A program made the position numbers and the translations under genes. The notes beneath the pieces are model-generated. The model saw nothing but the letters and a program-made list of their open reading frames with translations, ran no database searches and was not told the DNA's origin. Positions 15,132-22,701 of a stretch of 26,330 nt of DNA are shown piece by piece (position 1 is the stretch's first letter; each line of letters opens with the position of its first letter). This DNA is from a virus: the IMG/VR virus record IMGVR_UViG_3300013093_001711, positions 1-26,330 of that record. One strand, 5' to 3'.

Positions 15132-15975
15132 GAGTAGCTTTAATGTTTCTAAGCATGTTTAATTGCTGTTCGGATAGTATAGGAGTTTTAACTATTACGT
15201 TGACTATGAGATCACCTCTATGGGTAGTATTCATCTGATATAGCCCCTGTCCTTGCAGACCAAACTTACTAGAATGTTGACAACCTTGTGGAATCTTGAT
15301 TGAGAATTCTCTACCATCGACTCCTTGTATGGACTTTTCGGTACCTAGCATAGCATCAATGCTGTCAATTTCTAAATTGGTTAATAAATTGATACCGTGT
15401 AATTCAAAGCGAGTATCAGCTTGCACACTAATTATAACATACAAGTCACCTCTTGTCAAGGTTTCAAACATATTATCGCCCATTTGGCTGTATTTGATAG
15501 TAGTGCCATCATTGATACCACGTGGAATGTCTACATCTACATTATAACGATCACCTTTGGTAGTCTGTACTGAAATAGTCTTGCGTTGTTGTTCAAGAGT
15601 GCTGGCCAATGAGATCGTTATATTAATACGTAGATCTTTGTTACGTCTAGGTTGTGCATGCCTTTGGAATGGGTTAGCACCAAAGCCTTGATTAAAGAAT
15701 TGTTCAAAAATGTCATGTGGTCCACCGCCACCAAAATGGAATTCGAATCCATTTGGATGACCATGAAATCCTTGACCAAATGGACTTGGGTTATCGTGCT
15801 GTTGGCGTTTAACGGGATCGCTCAGCGTTTCATAAGCTGATTGTATTTCTTGGAATTTAGCCGTGTCACCACCTTTATCGGGGTGATGTTGTCCCGCTAG
15901 TTTGCGGTAAGCCTTTTTGATTTCTGCGTCGGAAGCCCCTTTGGGCACTCCCAATATTGTATATGCGTCTGCCAT
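15127..15975 (-). CDS. dnaJ: DnaJ/CbpA-type Hsp40 co-chaperone
   Basis: A 282-residue type II Hsp40. The J domain fills residues 1-60 with the His-Pro-Asp motif at 31-33, which stimulates DnaK ATPase. A Gly/Phe-rich linker (about 62-105) and two beta-barrel substrate-binding domains (from about 110) follow. The Cys-rich zinc region of true DnaJ is absent, so it is closer to CbpA. The ATG at 15975 (MADAYTILGV) is the J-domain start; the extension to 16014 overlaps the promoter. A sigma70-type promoter (15986-16014) lies directly upstream. No phage DnaK is seen, so it must use the host DnaK, perhaps to help assembly or replication. Confidence 0.92.
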   Translation of the reverse strand: MADAYTILGVPKGASDAEIKKAYRKLAGQHHPDKGGDTAKFQEIQSAYETLSDPVKRQQHDNPSPFGQGFHGHPNGFEFHFGGGGPHDIFEQFFNQGFGANPFQRHAQPRRNKDLRINITISLASTLEQQRKTISVQTTKGDRYNVDVDIPRGINDGTTIKYSQMGDNMFETLTRGDLYVIISVQADTRFELHGINLLTNLEIDSIDAMLGTEKSIQGVDGREFSIKIPQGCQHSSKFGLQGQGLYQMNTTHRGDLIVNVIVKTPILSEQQLNMLRNIKATQ

Positions 15976-15985
15976 ATTGTTAACT

Positions 15986-16014
15986 ATTATATGATAAAAA
16001 AAGGTAAGCGTCAA
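15986..16014 (-). promoter_or_regulatory. Sigma70 promoter of dnaJ
   Basis: TTGACG (16014-16009), a 17-bp spacer and TATAAT (15991-15986) on the minus strand; one mismatch overall. The -35 box spans the loop and first stem base of the terminator at 15996-16027, so the same bases end one transcript and start the next. Confidence 0.75.
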
Positions 16015-16027
16015 TAGCTTACCTTTT
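15996..16027 (-). terminator. Rho-independent terminator after the holin gene
   Basis: Perfect inverted repeat: AAAAGGTAAGC (16027-16017 on the minus strand side pairs with 16009-15999), a seven-base loop, then a T run to 15996. It closes the lysis cassette. The other side also ends in TTTT, so it may work in both directions. Confidence 0.85.
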
Positions 16028-16046
16028 ATTTAATGTCTAGTAGTTA

Positions 16047-16571
16047 CTAGCTTATTTTTTTGCGTCTTAGAGGACGATCTGCATCTGCTGGAGCAGTTTC
16101 AGTTACATTAACCACTTCTTCTACTACCGGAGCACTTGCTGCCGGGGCGTCTCCAAACCCCTGGTTAAAACCCCCGCCAAATCCTGCTGCTGGTGGAGAT
16201 GCTGGTTGTTGTTGTGGTTGGTTACTTACTTGTACTGTACCACCTGTTGGAGGAACATACGTCGTACCTGCACCTTGACCAAAACCATTCAATCCGCCAT
16301 TTTCTGCGCCACCTAATTTTTCTTTAGTGCGACCATAGGCTGCGATACCTAACACAGCACCCATAGCCACATGGAACAAGCCTGCTCCTTGTAGTGTCAA
16401 TGGTTGCCATTGGCTGGTTACAGTGCCATGGCTTAAACTCTGTAGTAGGCTCCATAATACTGGAAATACGATGAAATCACACATACATACCAACATGTAC
16501 ATCCAACCCATCATTGGACGCCATTTGCTGTTCATCCAATCTTCTTTTTTCTTTTCACTTGCGCTTGTCAT
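16047..16571 (-). CDS. Holin
   Basis: A 174-residue inner-membrane protein that I assign as the holin. Residues 15-82 match the phage holin type with a basic Lys-Trp-Arg-Pro start, a long hydrophobic segment (about 19-44), a second one (about 60-80: GAGLFHVAMGAVLGIAAYG) and then RTKEKLGG. The remaining C-terminal half is a Gly, Pro and Gln-rich tail with a charged end (DADRPLRRKKIS) that is longer than usual and may regulate timing. It would open the membrane for the endolysin at 18319-18930. A ribosome site (AGGAG) and a late box lie upstream, and a strong terminator follows. Confidence 0.78.
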   Translation of the reverse strand: MTSASEKKKEDWMNSKWRPMMGWMYMLVCMCDFIVFPVLWSLLQSLSHGTVTSQWQPLTLQGAGLFHVAMGAVLGIAAYGRTKEKLGGAENGGLNGFGQGAGTTYVPPTGGTVQVSNQPQQQPASPPAAGFGGGFNQGFGDAPAASAPVVEEVVNVTETAPADADRPLRRKKIS

Positions 16572-16600
16572 TGTCTGCTCCTAGTGCTTGATTATAATAG

Positions 16601-16608
16601 TATTTATT
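16601..16608 (-). promoter_or_regulatory. T4-type late promoter box AATAAATA
   Basis: AATAAATA on the minus strand, 29 bases before the holin ATG. A TATAAT follows at 16596-16591, without a good -35 box, so the late box is the better candidate. Confidence 0.6.
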
Positions 16609-16616
16609 CTTTTTGG

Positions 16617-16865
16617 TTAAGCCAGTGATGCTAGAGCTTTTAACCCTTGTATAACATTATACATAGTAGTTTTCGCGGCTAAATCGTTAGCAGCATCTGC
16701 GATGGCTTGGCTATGTGCTAGATCACCAACCAATTCTGCATATTCATCTTTTGAAATCTTACCTGCTTTGTAGTCAGCTTGTAGTTCATAAGCATCTGCG
16801 GCCCAATTGGCGATGCCATCAGATGGATGATCGTTTAAATCTTTTAATTGTTGTTCTAAGCTCAT
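16617..16865 (-). CDS. Small helical protein in lysis cassette, unknown
   Basis: An 82-residue protein of unknown function, predicted almost wholly helical, acidic, with an Ala-rich C-terminus (LAHSQAIADAANDLAAKT, then a short hydrophobic end VIQGLKALASLA). It has no signal peptide or clear membrane segment, although the last 15 residues could associate with a membrane. The start overlaps the stop of the lipoprotein gene as ATGA. Lying between exported proteins and the holin, it may modulate lysis or be a structural protein; neither is shown. Confidence 0.75.
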   Translation of the reverse strand: MSLEQQLKDLNDHPSDGIANWAADAYELQADYKAGKISKDEYAELVGDLAHSQAIADAANDLAAKTTMYNVIQGLKALASLA

Positions 16866-17275
16866 CGTGGTTTAGCTCCTATAGCGTTTTGTATTGCGAC
16901 TGCGTTCTTTTCGATGGTACCAAATTTAAGAGTACAGTATGAAGTGCTAACTGTTTCTTTGTCATGATACTTTTCATTTAATCCTTTGACTATTTCTGCT
17001 AGTTCACTGGTCATCTTGATAGTTTCATCATTACGTGGGATTGACGCTGAATAATTTTTTAATTCTACTGATTTGAAATATAGGTTTTCTACCACAGGTA
17101 CCACTTCTGCTGTGCCACATTTAGCTGCACCCAGGTTAGCCACAGTACGGATGCTGTTGATCTGTGCATATTCATTGTTGTCAAATCTAGCCATCCTAAC
17201 AGCATCATAGACAAATCCTGCGGCTGTACAACCTTGAAGTGCTAGTATCGCTACTACTACTAATAGTTTTCTCAT
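16862..17275 (-). CDS. Small lipoprotein in lysis cassette
   Basis: A 137-residue predicted lipoprotein: signal MRKLLVVVAILALQ, lipobox L-Q-G-C with Cys16 as lipidation site. The mature part has two further Cys (in AAKCGTAE and STSYCTLK), which could form a disulfide in the periplasm, and a helical middle. It is longer than typical o-spanins and a better o-spanin lies at 17598-17864, so this may be a second envelope protein, for example one acting in superinfection exclusion. It shares one base with the upstream gene (stop/start TAATG). Confidence 0.78.
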   Translation of the reverse strand: MRKLLVVVAILALQGCTAAGFVYDAVRMARFDNNEYAQINSIRTVANLGAAKCGTAEVVPVVENLYFKSVELKNYSASIPRNDETIKMTSELAEIVKGLNEKYHDKETVSTSYCTLKFGTIEKNAVAIQNAIGAKPR

Positions 17276-17601
17276 TATTTACAACCTTTTTCAATGTAAG
17301 CGTAGAGCTTGTGATCTGGATTAGCGATACCAGTTGAAATCACTGTTGGATCATCCCCTGGTTTAGGAATAGTTTTAAGTTCATAAAACTTTTCACTGCA
17401 ATCAACTGCAAATACTAAAGGTGTTACTTCTTTAGTTGCTTTGTCAATCTTACGGAAGGTGCCAGTAAACCCAGCACCTTCTTTTTTAGTTGTGTTAGTA
17501 CGTTCGATCTTAACAGCATCTGTATCATTGATAGTTATCCACGTTTCTGCGTAGACTGCTGTTGCTGTTAATGCTAATAGTGAGATTAATAGTTTTTTCA
17601 T
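17275..17601 (-). CDS. Small periplasmic protein in lysis cassette
   Basis: A 108-residue protein with a Sec signal peptide (MKKLLISLLALTATAVYA, cut before Glu19). The mature part (about 90 residues) is beta-rich, with two Cys (in AVDCSEK and near the C-terminus in KGCK) likely to pair. I do not recognise a family. The start overlaps the stop of the o-spanin gene as ATGA, so it is translated with the spanins. It probably acts in the periplasm. No catalytic motif is visible. Confidence 0.77.
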   Translation of the reverse strand: MKKLLISLLALTATAVYAETWITINDTDAVKIERTNTTKKEGAGFTGTFRKIDKATKEVTPLVFAVDCSEKFYELKTIPKPGDDPTVISTGIANPDHKLYAYIEKGCK

Positions 17602-17864
17602 TTGACTTCCTCATAAATTTGTTTTTGTGTTGCATACCACTCTTGCCATGCTTGATTCTTAGCATAGCATTCCTTGGCCTTGGCATAGTTGTCAACGGTA
17701 TTTTCTAACAAGTCTGTAAGTTGTTTTTTCTTAGGATCCAAAGGCATCAAACGATCACAGGGTTTGGTCAATGCTTCAGGAACCTGTGGAAAACTCATTT
17801 TAACTGGAATAGCTGTGGCACAACCTGTTAATAGTAACACGGAGATTAATATTAATTTACGCAT
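17598..17864 (-). CDS. o-spanin (Rz1-like outer-membrane lipoprotein)
   Basis: An 88-residue lipoprotein: signal with lipobox LTGC (Cys15), then FPQVPEALTKPC, a DPKKKQLTDLLENTVDNY helix and a Trp/Tyr-rich end (NQAWQEWYATQKQIYEEV). This layout matches phage o-spanins of the Rz1-like type, including the Pro-containing segment after the lipobox and the two mature Cys. It would sit in the outer membrane and join the i-spanin to fuse the two membranes in the last step of lysis. It shares one base with the i-spanin gene just upstream, the usual gene order. Confidence 0.82.
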   Translation of the reverse strand: MRKLILISVLLLTGCATAIPVKMSFPQVPEALTKPCDRLMPLDPKKKQLTDLLENTVDNYAKAKECYAKNQAWQEWYATQKQIYEEVK

Positions 17865-18319
17865 TATTTTGTCTCCTGTGTTGGTGTTTTAGTGATACTG
17901 AAATTATAAGCATTAACAGCATCATCTGATAAATTACATTCTGCATTGATGGTGTCTTTTCTTCTGCGTAGTGTTTCTTTGGCTGTGTTGGCTTTGTCCT
18001 GTATTTTAACAACTTTAGTGACTATCTTGGTCTGTACTTGTGTGTTGGCTTCTTGTGCTTTCTTTTCAGCGACATCTATTTTAGCCTGTAGTTCTCTGAC
18101 TTGTTCACGCATGGCTGCATCTGTGCTGAATACACCTTTACAATAAACGCCTAATACCAATAATGCTACACCAATCAAATGTAATATGGCTTTATACTTG
18201 TTGACGAATGGAATAAATCCTAAGAATGTGCCAGCTATGGTAATAGCAACACCTGCCAGTACAGACATGTTAATAACATATACTATTAGTGCATCAGGTA
18301 TAAAGTGTAGTAGCCACAT
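17864..18319 (-). CDS. i-spanin (Rz-like inner-membrane protein)
   Basis: A 151-residue protein with several hydrophobic segments in the first 65 residues (about 5-30, 25-40 and 44-62) and then a long charged coiled coil (about 68-130) that would extend into the periplasm. Its end, ETLRRRKDTINAECNLSDDAVNAYN, is typical of i-spanins (Cys near a short Leu-Ser-Asp-Asp-Ala-Val motif). More than one membrane segment is unusual for an Rz protein. It lies between the endolysin and o-spanin genes, sharing one base with each. Confidence 0.8.
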   Translation of the reverse strand: MWLLHFIPDALIVYVINMSVLAGVAITIAGTFLGFIPFVNKYKAILHLIGVALLVLGVYCKGVFSTDAAMREQVRELQAKIDVAEKKAQEANTQVQTKIVTKVVKIQDKANTAKETLRRRKDTINAECNLSDDAVNAYNFSITKTPTQETK

Positions 18320-18930
18320 TATGATAACAGTGCCTTGGCTTTTTCGTAGTGCGCTTTTCTTTCTTCGAGACCGATAGTACCACCATTTACACGTTTGGTC
18401 ATTTTAACGATATCATCGGTGTCACAGATTTCATTCAATCCGTTGGTTTTCCAAAACCACATGGCTGATTCAAGTCCACCATCTAATGTTTCCATATCTT
18501 CTACACATGCTTCAGGATCTAAACCGATGCTAGCACCAAACTTAGTATAGTTGTCACGGCCGGTTAATTGTATAGCACCACGACCACGGAATTTATATCC
18601 ATCGCCCGACGCTTCATCGCCATTGCCCATGCGGTTAGCATAGACTTTGTTGGCGATCTTTTCTGGATTACGTGCATATGGTTGAGCATCTGCTACTGTT
18701 GGGAAGTACTTGTGGAATATCTTGTTAAGTCCTTCTGCTGAATAGTTTAGGTTTTCTTTTAATACTGTAAAACCATTTGATTCATGACCACACTGTGCTA
18801 GGAAACCTGCCGCGCGATTAACAGTGTTGATTTCGTACTTGTCAAATAATTCATTTAATACTTCTGCTAAATCACCTGGATACTTGTTTTGTGGGAAAAG
18901 TGATTTGATTTGATCTGCTGTAATTTCCAT
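18319..18930 (-). CDS. Endolysin, glycoside hydrolase family 19
   Basis: A 203-residue GH19-type (chitinase-like) endolysin that cuts peptidoglycan glycan strands. Probable catalytic acids are Glu50 (CGHES) and Glu59 (LKENLNY); GYKFRGRGAIQLTGRDNY (111-128) is the conserved substrate-cleft segment. It has no signal peptide, so it needs the holin at 16047-16571 to reach the cell wall. The length is normal for a single-domain endolysin. The start is supported by AAAGGA eight to ten bases upstream, and a late-like box (TATAAAAA) lies 20 bases ahead. It is first in the lysis cassette. Confidence 0.93.
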   Translation of the reverse strand: MEITADQIKSLFPQNKYPGDLAEVLNELFDKYEINTVNRAAGFLAQCGHESNGFTVLKENLNYSAEGLNKIFHKYFPTVADAQPYARNPEKIANKVYANRMGNGDEASGDGYKFRGRGAIQLTGRDNYTKFGASIGLDPEACVEDMETLDGGLESAMWFWKTNGLNEICDTDDIVKMTKRVNGGTIGLEERKAHYEKAKALLS

Positions 18931-18945
18931 CGTTGATTCCTTTCG

Positions 18946-19518
18946 TTAAATTTTTATACCTGCTGCTATACGCAAACTCTCCGTGTATTCGTTCTTTGGT
19001 GCTTTGGTAGTTACAGGTACTCCAGCTATCGCTTTCATCTGATCAAGTTCTTCTTGTTCTTTATCGTACTTACGATCATATTCTTCAGGTGTCAATGGGA
19101 TTAATTCCTTTAATGATTCTAAAGTTAATTCGTGGTCACGTGTGCTCTTATGATAACGCACACGCCAATCTTCTAATTTTTGTTCTGTTAGGTTCATAGA
19201 GTCTTCCATGATCTTGATGATTTGGTCGGGAAGTTCTGGACAACGTTCGAGTTCAACAAACACCAAATAATCACCACCTTCTTTTTCACCTGAACTGACA
19301 TCAGCATCTAGCACATATTCATAACCTTTTTCTACAAAGCTGACTAGGTCAGCAGCTGCTTCTTTACCTGAAACTTTAAAACTAATCACGCAAACATCAG
19401 CATCATCTCCCATTTTACTTTTATATTCGTCGATGTGCAGTTCAGTATGAACTAGGCGTTTCAGATCACCCTGTTCAAGATTTTCATTTAAATTAAAATT
19501 CTGGTTGTTGTTGGTCAT
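18946..19518 (-). CDS. Acidic phage protein of unknown function
   Basis: A 190-residue acidic protein. I take the ATG at 19518 (MTNNNQNFNLNENLEQG); the frame is open to 19599 but that part lies inside the upstream gene. The first half has a ferredoxin-like strand/helix pattern (ADVCVISFKVSG..., YLVFVELERCPELPDQIIKIMED), the second half is charged helix (WRVRYHKSTRDHELTLESL, LTPEEYDRKYDKEQEELDQMK). I associate this type with T4-like marine phages but know no function. It overlaps the upstream gene by 26 bases, so the two are probably made together. Confidence 0.8.
   Translation of the reverse strand: MTNNNQNFNLNENLEQGDLKRLVHTELHIDEYKSKMGDDADVCVISFKVSGKEAAADLVSFVEKGYEYVLDADVSSGEKEGGDYLVFVELERCPELPDQIIKIMEDSMNLTEQKLEDWRVRYHKSTRDHELTLESLKELIPLTPEEYDRKYDKEQEELDQMKAIAGVPVTTKAPKNEYTESLRIAAGIKI
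18951..18958 (-). promoter_or_regulatory. Possible late promoter box TATAAAAA
   Basis: TATAAAAA on the minus strand, one mismatch to TATAAATA and 20 bases before the endolysin ATG. It falls at the 3' end of the upstream gene, as do other late boxes here. Confidence 0.4.
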
Positions 19519-20035
19519 CTGATTGCTCTTGATTTTGTTGATCAAATTGTGCTGTATCATGGCCTTCTTCATATGCAGTTTCGATATCTTCCATATCAAG
19601 TGTTTGGCTTTCTAAATCCAAACTACCTTGTTGGATTTCTTGCATGAGTTTCTTAGGCATGACGATTTTAACTAACCACACAGGTTTTTTAGCCATCTTA
19701 GGCATTTTAGTACCAGGTTCAAAATCTTCTGGTTTTTCTACTTTGACTGGATATTCTAGCATGTCTTTGCTGTAGTAAACTTCACAGTCATAGTCTAATA
19801 GACGTTCGCCGCCACGTGGATCAGGCATTAGCTTATAGGGCCACATAAAAGTACAGGTTACAAAGTATTTTTCGTAAATTGGACCTTCAACTAGTTCACC
19901 TTCTTTCCAATGTGCAAAAACATAAGTATCAAGCTCATCTAGCACACGCTCAAAATCGCAGAGTGTAGCAAGACTGCTATCAGTCATGAATATTTCTTTG
20001 GTATTGTCAATGATGTCTGTAATTAGTTTGCTCAT
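19493..20035 (-). CDS. Phage protein of unknown function with Gln/Asp tail
   Basis: A 180-residue acidic protein, start MSKLITDIIDNTKEIF. Residues 30-130 look like a compact alpha/beta domain with many aromatic residues (YFVTCTFMWPYKLMPDPRGGER, DYDCEVYYSKD) and a basic PKMAKKPVWLVKIVMPKKLM segment. The last 25 residues are low in complexity (Gln, Asp, Glu). Function is unknown; a structural or assembly role is possible because it lies with late genes and has a late box 22 bases upstream. It overlaps the start of the 18946-19518 gene. Confidence 0.8.
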   Translation of the reverse strand: MSKLITDIIDNTKEIFMTDSSLATLCDFERVLDELDTYVFAHWKEGELVEGPIYEKYFVTCTFMWPYKLMPDPRGGERLLDYDCEVYYSKDMLEYPVKVEKPEDFEPGTKMPKMAKKPVWLVKIVMPKKLMQEIQQGSLDLESQTLDMEDIETAYEEGHDTAQFDQQNQEQSDDQQQPEF

Positions 20036-20056
20036 AGTTTCTAAGACTCTTTTGTA

Positions 20057-20710
20057 TTATTTATCTAATCCGCGGGCACTCTTGGGCTGTATGCCATGCC
20101 ATACTTGTTCATCAAGCCAATATTCATCGACGTGTTTCACATACTTTTTATTGGGATCTTCTGTGATAAATTTCATGATATTGGGATCATACCAACTTAC
20201 AGGAAAATTTAACAATCTGCTGGTATACTTCAAATAGTGTTCTCGATGTAGGAAAAGTGCTTCATTATCTAAGAAAAAGGTTGGAAAATTGCTGGTTAAG
20301 ATATGATCGTAGTAGTATTCTTGCGCGATAGGCAGTGTTACTTCTTTACGCACTCGCAACTGTTGTTCTGCTTGTATATTCTGATCACGGACGATAATAG
20401 CGATCTTTACATCTATGCCAAGGCTTTTCGCTCGGTTAGCGAACTCTAAGATCTTAGGAGTCTGTCGCACACCATCGTAGACAAATGGCACTGACACATT
20501 GGCTAACCAATATTCATAACCTTGGAAATCTTCCAGAGTCAATCTTTCAGGATAGACCCAATATTCAGCGAAAGGTTCTAGATCACTAGGAACCCAATAT
20601 TCATCGATCAACTGTTTCCACCCACCTACGGATTCATGCATGCTGAATATGCGGCTGAACAGATGATTACCCGAGCCCTGAGGACCTGTAACGATTAATA
20701 GTTTTTTCAT
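20057..20710 (-). CDS. Sulfotransferase-like P-loop protein (paralog A)
   Basis: A 217-residue protein with an N-terminal phosphate-binding loop GPQGSGNHLFSR (from residue 9), the form seen in PAPS-dependent sulfotransferases (Gly-Ser-Gly-Asn-His) rather than in classical kinases. Further conserved parts are IIVRDQNIQAEQQLRVRK and a late WYDPNI segment. It is clearly paralogous to the 21534-22172 protein: both share the loop, a GWK-x-L-x-x-x-YW segment, RDQ...QQ-x-R-x-R and an ED-x-N-x-KYV end. It may sulfate a sugar or protein, but substrate is unknown. It is the last gene of the overlapping operon that begins at 22928. Confidence 0.75.
   Translation of the reverse strand: MKKLLIVTGPQGSGNHLFSRIFSMHESVGGWKQLIDEYWVPSDLEPFAEYWVYPERLTLEDFQGYEYWLANVSVPFVYDGVRQTPKILEFANRAKSLGIDVKIAIIVRDQNIQAEQQLRVRKEVTLPIAQEYYYDHILTSNFPTFFLDNEALFLHREHYLKYTSRLLNFPVSWYDPNIMKFITEDPNKKYVKHVDEYWLDEQVWHGIQPKSARGLDK
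20058..20065 (-). promoter_or_regulatory. T4-type late promoter box GATAAATA
   Basis: GATAAATA on the minus strand, 22 bases before the ATG at 20035. It overlaps the TAA stop (20057-20059) of the upstream sulfotransferase-like gene. Confidence 0.68.
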
Positions 20711-21537
20711 TTTTTCTTGATCTCTTTTAATTTATCAATCCACAACTCATAATACTTGGCCACATAATTTCTATTGAAATTGGTCAATGCCAATCGATCG
20801 TATAATCGTTTGATGCTGTCAACAGTTTTGTCACGATCAAAATAAACATCATTGTCCCAAAAGATTATACGTTCATTGGTTTTATATTTTTGTAATTCTC
20901 TTTGATAAGAATCTAGTACCTTACCTGGCCATGCTATAGATTTATATAATCCCAATCTACGATGCTCGACTTCTAATCTAACATGCTCAGGATATGTCGC
21001 TAATTCTTCTAGATTTTTAGGAGCATGATCAGGCCAATCACTGCCTTTGTATTGTTCCCATACTTTCTGAGTCTCGGGGTCTATAGGAGTACGATTAGTG
21101 ACAAATGTTTTACAATTTTCATAGATGATTACCTGCGCATTTTTCCATACAGACATGTATCTATCTAAACAGGGTAAACTATGGCTGATCAAAAAGAATT
21201 TATGTGACCCTGTGCTGAGCCTATCAACTACGGGATAAAACTTTGCTTCAAGCATTAAAGTACTGGTACAATTTAAATAGTCCAGATTGTCTACTCCAAA
21301 CAGTTGCGCACAGCCAAGATTAAGATCAGTCCAAGTATCATTGACATTAGATAGTGCATCAGTTAGATACTGCATCTTATCGTTGATAGTAAACTGTCCA
21401 TCTAATTGTTGTTCTGCTAGCCTAGCATCTTGGAATACAGCATCATCACTGAGTCCAAGACTGTTGACAAGAAATTTGCCACCAGCATTGGTAGGATAAC
21501 AAAATATAATCAAATTGTCAGTGTCAAAATTAATCAT
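20707..21537 (-). CDS. Divergent sulfotransferase-like / P-loop protein
   Basis: A 276-residue protein. The N-terminus (LIIFCYPTNAGGKFLVNSLGLS, residues 9-30) looks like a degenerate 5'-phosphosulfate-binding loop: strand, Tyr-Pro, Gly-Gly-Lys, then helix. A second strand KFFLISHS (about 113-120) could hold the 3'-phosphate site. It is not closely similar to the paralogs that flank it. Weak similarity means another nucleotide-binding role is possible. It overlaps both neighbours by four bases (ATGA), so all three are co-translated. Confidence 0.65.
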   Translation of the reverse strand: MINFDTDNLIIFCYPTNAGGKFLVNSLGLSDDAVFQDARLAEQQLDGQFTINDKMQYLTDALSNVNDTWTDLNLGCAQLFGVDNLDYLNCTSTLMLEAKFYPVVDRLSTGSHKFFLISHSLPCLDRYMSVWKNAQVIIYENCKTFVTNRTPIDPETQKVWEQYKGSDWPDHAPKNLEELATYPEHVRLEVEHRRLGLYKSIAWPGKVLDSYQRELQKYKTNERIIFWDNDVYFDRDKTVDSIKRLYDRLALTNFNRNYVAKYYELWIDKLKEIKKK

Positions 21538-22172
21538 TGTGGTCGTGTTTTAAATGTTGTTCCTAGCTTGTTACCAAGATCTAGTTCATTATAGTCAATG
21601 CTGTGTACATATTTGGTATTAGCATCCTCGGCAAGTATAGCATCTATCCTAGGATCATTCCATGCGATAGGAATATTTAAATCTAAACTCTTTAGATAGT
21701 CTTGTCGATACAAATATAATAATTCGTAACTTAAGAATGTTGGATCGTTGATATTTTTTAATTGTTCTAAAAACATATCCACTGTAGGTTGTGTACGGAT
21801 ACGTGTCTGTTGATAGTTTAATATCGTTTGATCTCGACCTATGACAGCGAAATCAACATCAATACCACAATCTTTAACACTGTTAGCGAACCCCTCGAGA
21901 TCAGGATTCCATATGGGATTAACATCATGACCGATGATACCTAATGGACAACTGATGCTGGTAAAATAGTACTCACTTTGCGACCAATCAAAAGATTTAA
22001 GTAGGCTGTGATCTTTCCAATGTCGTGCGAATGGTTCTGCAAATCTGTGTGCTTCCCAGTAGTTGTCTAGCAGAGTTTTCCATCCATAGACTTTTGGATG
22101 TAAGCTGAATATCTTACTCCAAAGATGATTACCAGCGCCTTGAGGACCTGTGAGTATCAGCATCTTAGCCAT
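21534..22172 (-). CDS. Sulfotransferase-like P-loop protein (paralog B)
   Basis: A 212-residue paralog of the 20057-20710 protein. The loop is GPQGAGNHLWSK (from residue 9); VIGRDQTILNYQQTRIR follows near 110, and the C-terminal WNDPRI and EDANTKYVHSID segments match its partner. The pair keep different residues in the middle (the substrate side), so they may act on different acceptors. The start overlaps the stop of the amidotransferase gene by eight bases. Confidence 0.75.
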   Translation of the reverse strand: MAKMLILTGPQGAGNHLWSKIFSLHPKVYGWKTLLDNYWEAHRFAEPFARHWKDHSLLKSFDWSQSEYYFTSISCPLGIIGHDVNPIWNPDLEGFANSVKDCGIDVDFAVIGRDQTILNYQQTRIRTQPTVDMFLEQLKNINDPTFLSYELLYLYRQDYLKSLDLNIPIAWNDPRIDAILAEDANTKYVHSIDYNELDLGNKLGTTFKTRPQ

Positions 22173-22701
22173 AGATCAGATCCTCTAATTCTTTAGGCAG
22201 CACAGGAATTTCCATGCGTTCAGGGTGCCATACCAACCCCCAAATTGATTTAGTCTTATGTTTAAACGCCTCAACATGTTCGCCAGCCCAGGCTATAGGT
22301 TCTAATTCGTTACCTAGTTCCTCGATTAACATGTTATGATAGCTGTTGACTGTGTGCGTTTTACCTTCCATGACTAAGTCATGTGTGGTATTGTAGTGCC
22401 CCTCCACAGTTAAATTAGTGCCATTGTTAAGCTCATTTAAAAAGAAAGCACCATGACAAACACCTAGTATAGGAATATTACGTTCCAGTGCCCAAGTACA
22501 ACAGAATATTTCAGTTTGATATCTAGCTTCACTGTCATTACCACCCGACAATATCAACATATCGATATCTACATCTATGTTTATTAAATTTGGCAACACG
22601 ATCAATTCGTGATCACCAAGCATGTAGAACCATCCTTGTTCTAGACAATCATAAACGATATCATTGATAACTACCTGACGTTGTGTAATACCTATTTTCA
22701 T
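22165..22701 (-). CDS. Class I glutamine amidotransferase (peptidase C26-like)
   Basis: A 178-residue class I glutamine amidotransferase/gamma-glutamyl hydrolase. The triad is Cys82 (GVCHGAFF), His159 and Glu161 (VWHPER). It is shorter than PuuD (about 250) and has the LSGGNDS, EGHYNTTH and VNSYHN elements that I associate with the Campylobacter Cj1417 type, which releases a phosphoramidate from a gamma-glutamyl-CDP precursor in capsule decoration. No partner for that pathway is visible nearby, so this is a suggestion only. It overlaps its neighbours and should be made with the sulfotransferase-like proteins. Confidence 0.85.
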   Translation of the reverse strand: MKIGITQRQVVINDIVYDCLEQGWFYMLGDHELIVLPNLINIDVDIDMLILSGGNDSEARYQTEIFCCTWALERNIPILGVCHGAFFLNELNNGTNLTVEGHYNTTHDLVMEGKTHTVNSYHNMLIEELGNELEPIAWAGEHVEAFKHKTKSIWGLVWHPERMEIPVLPKELEDLIYG

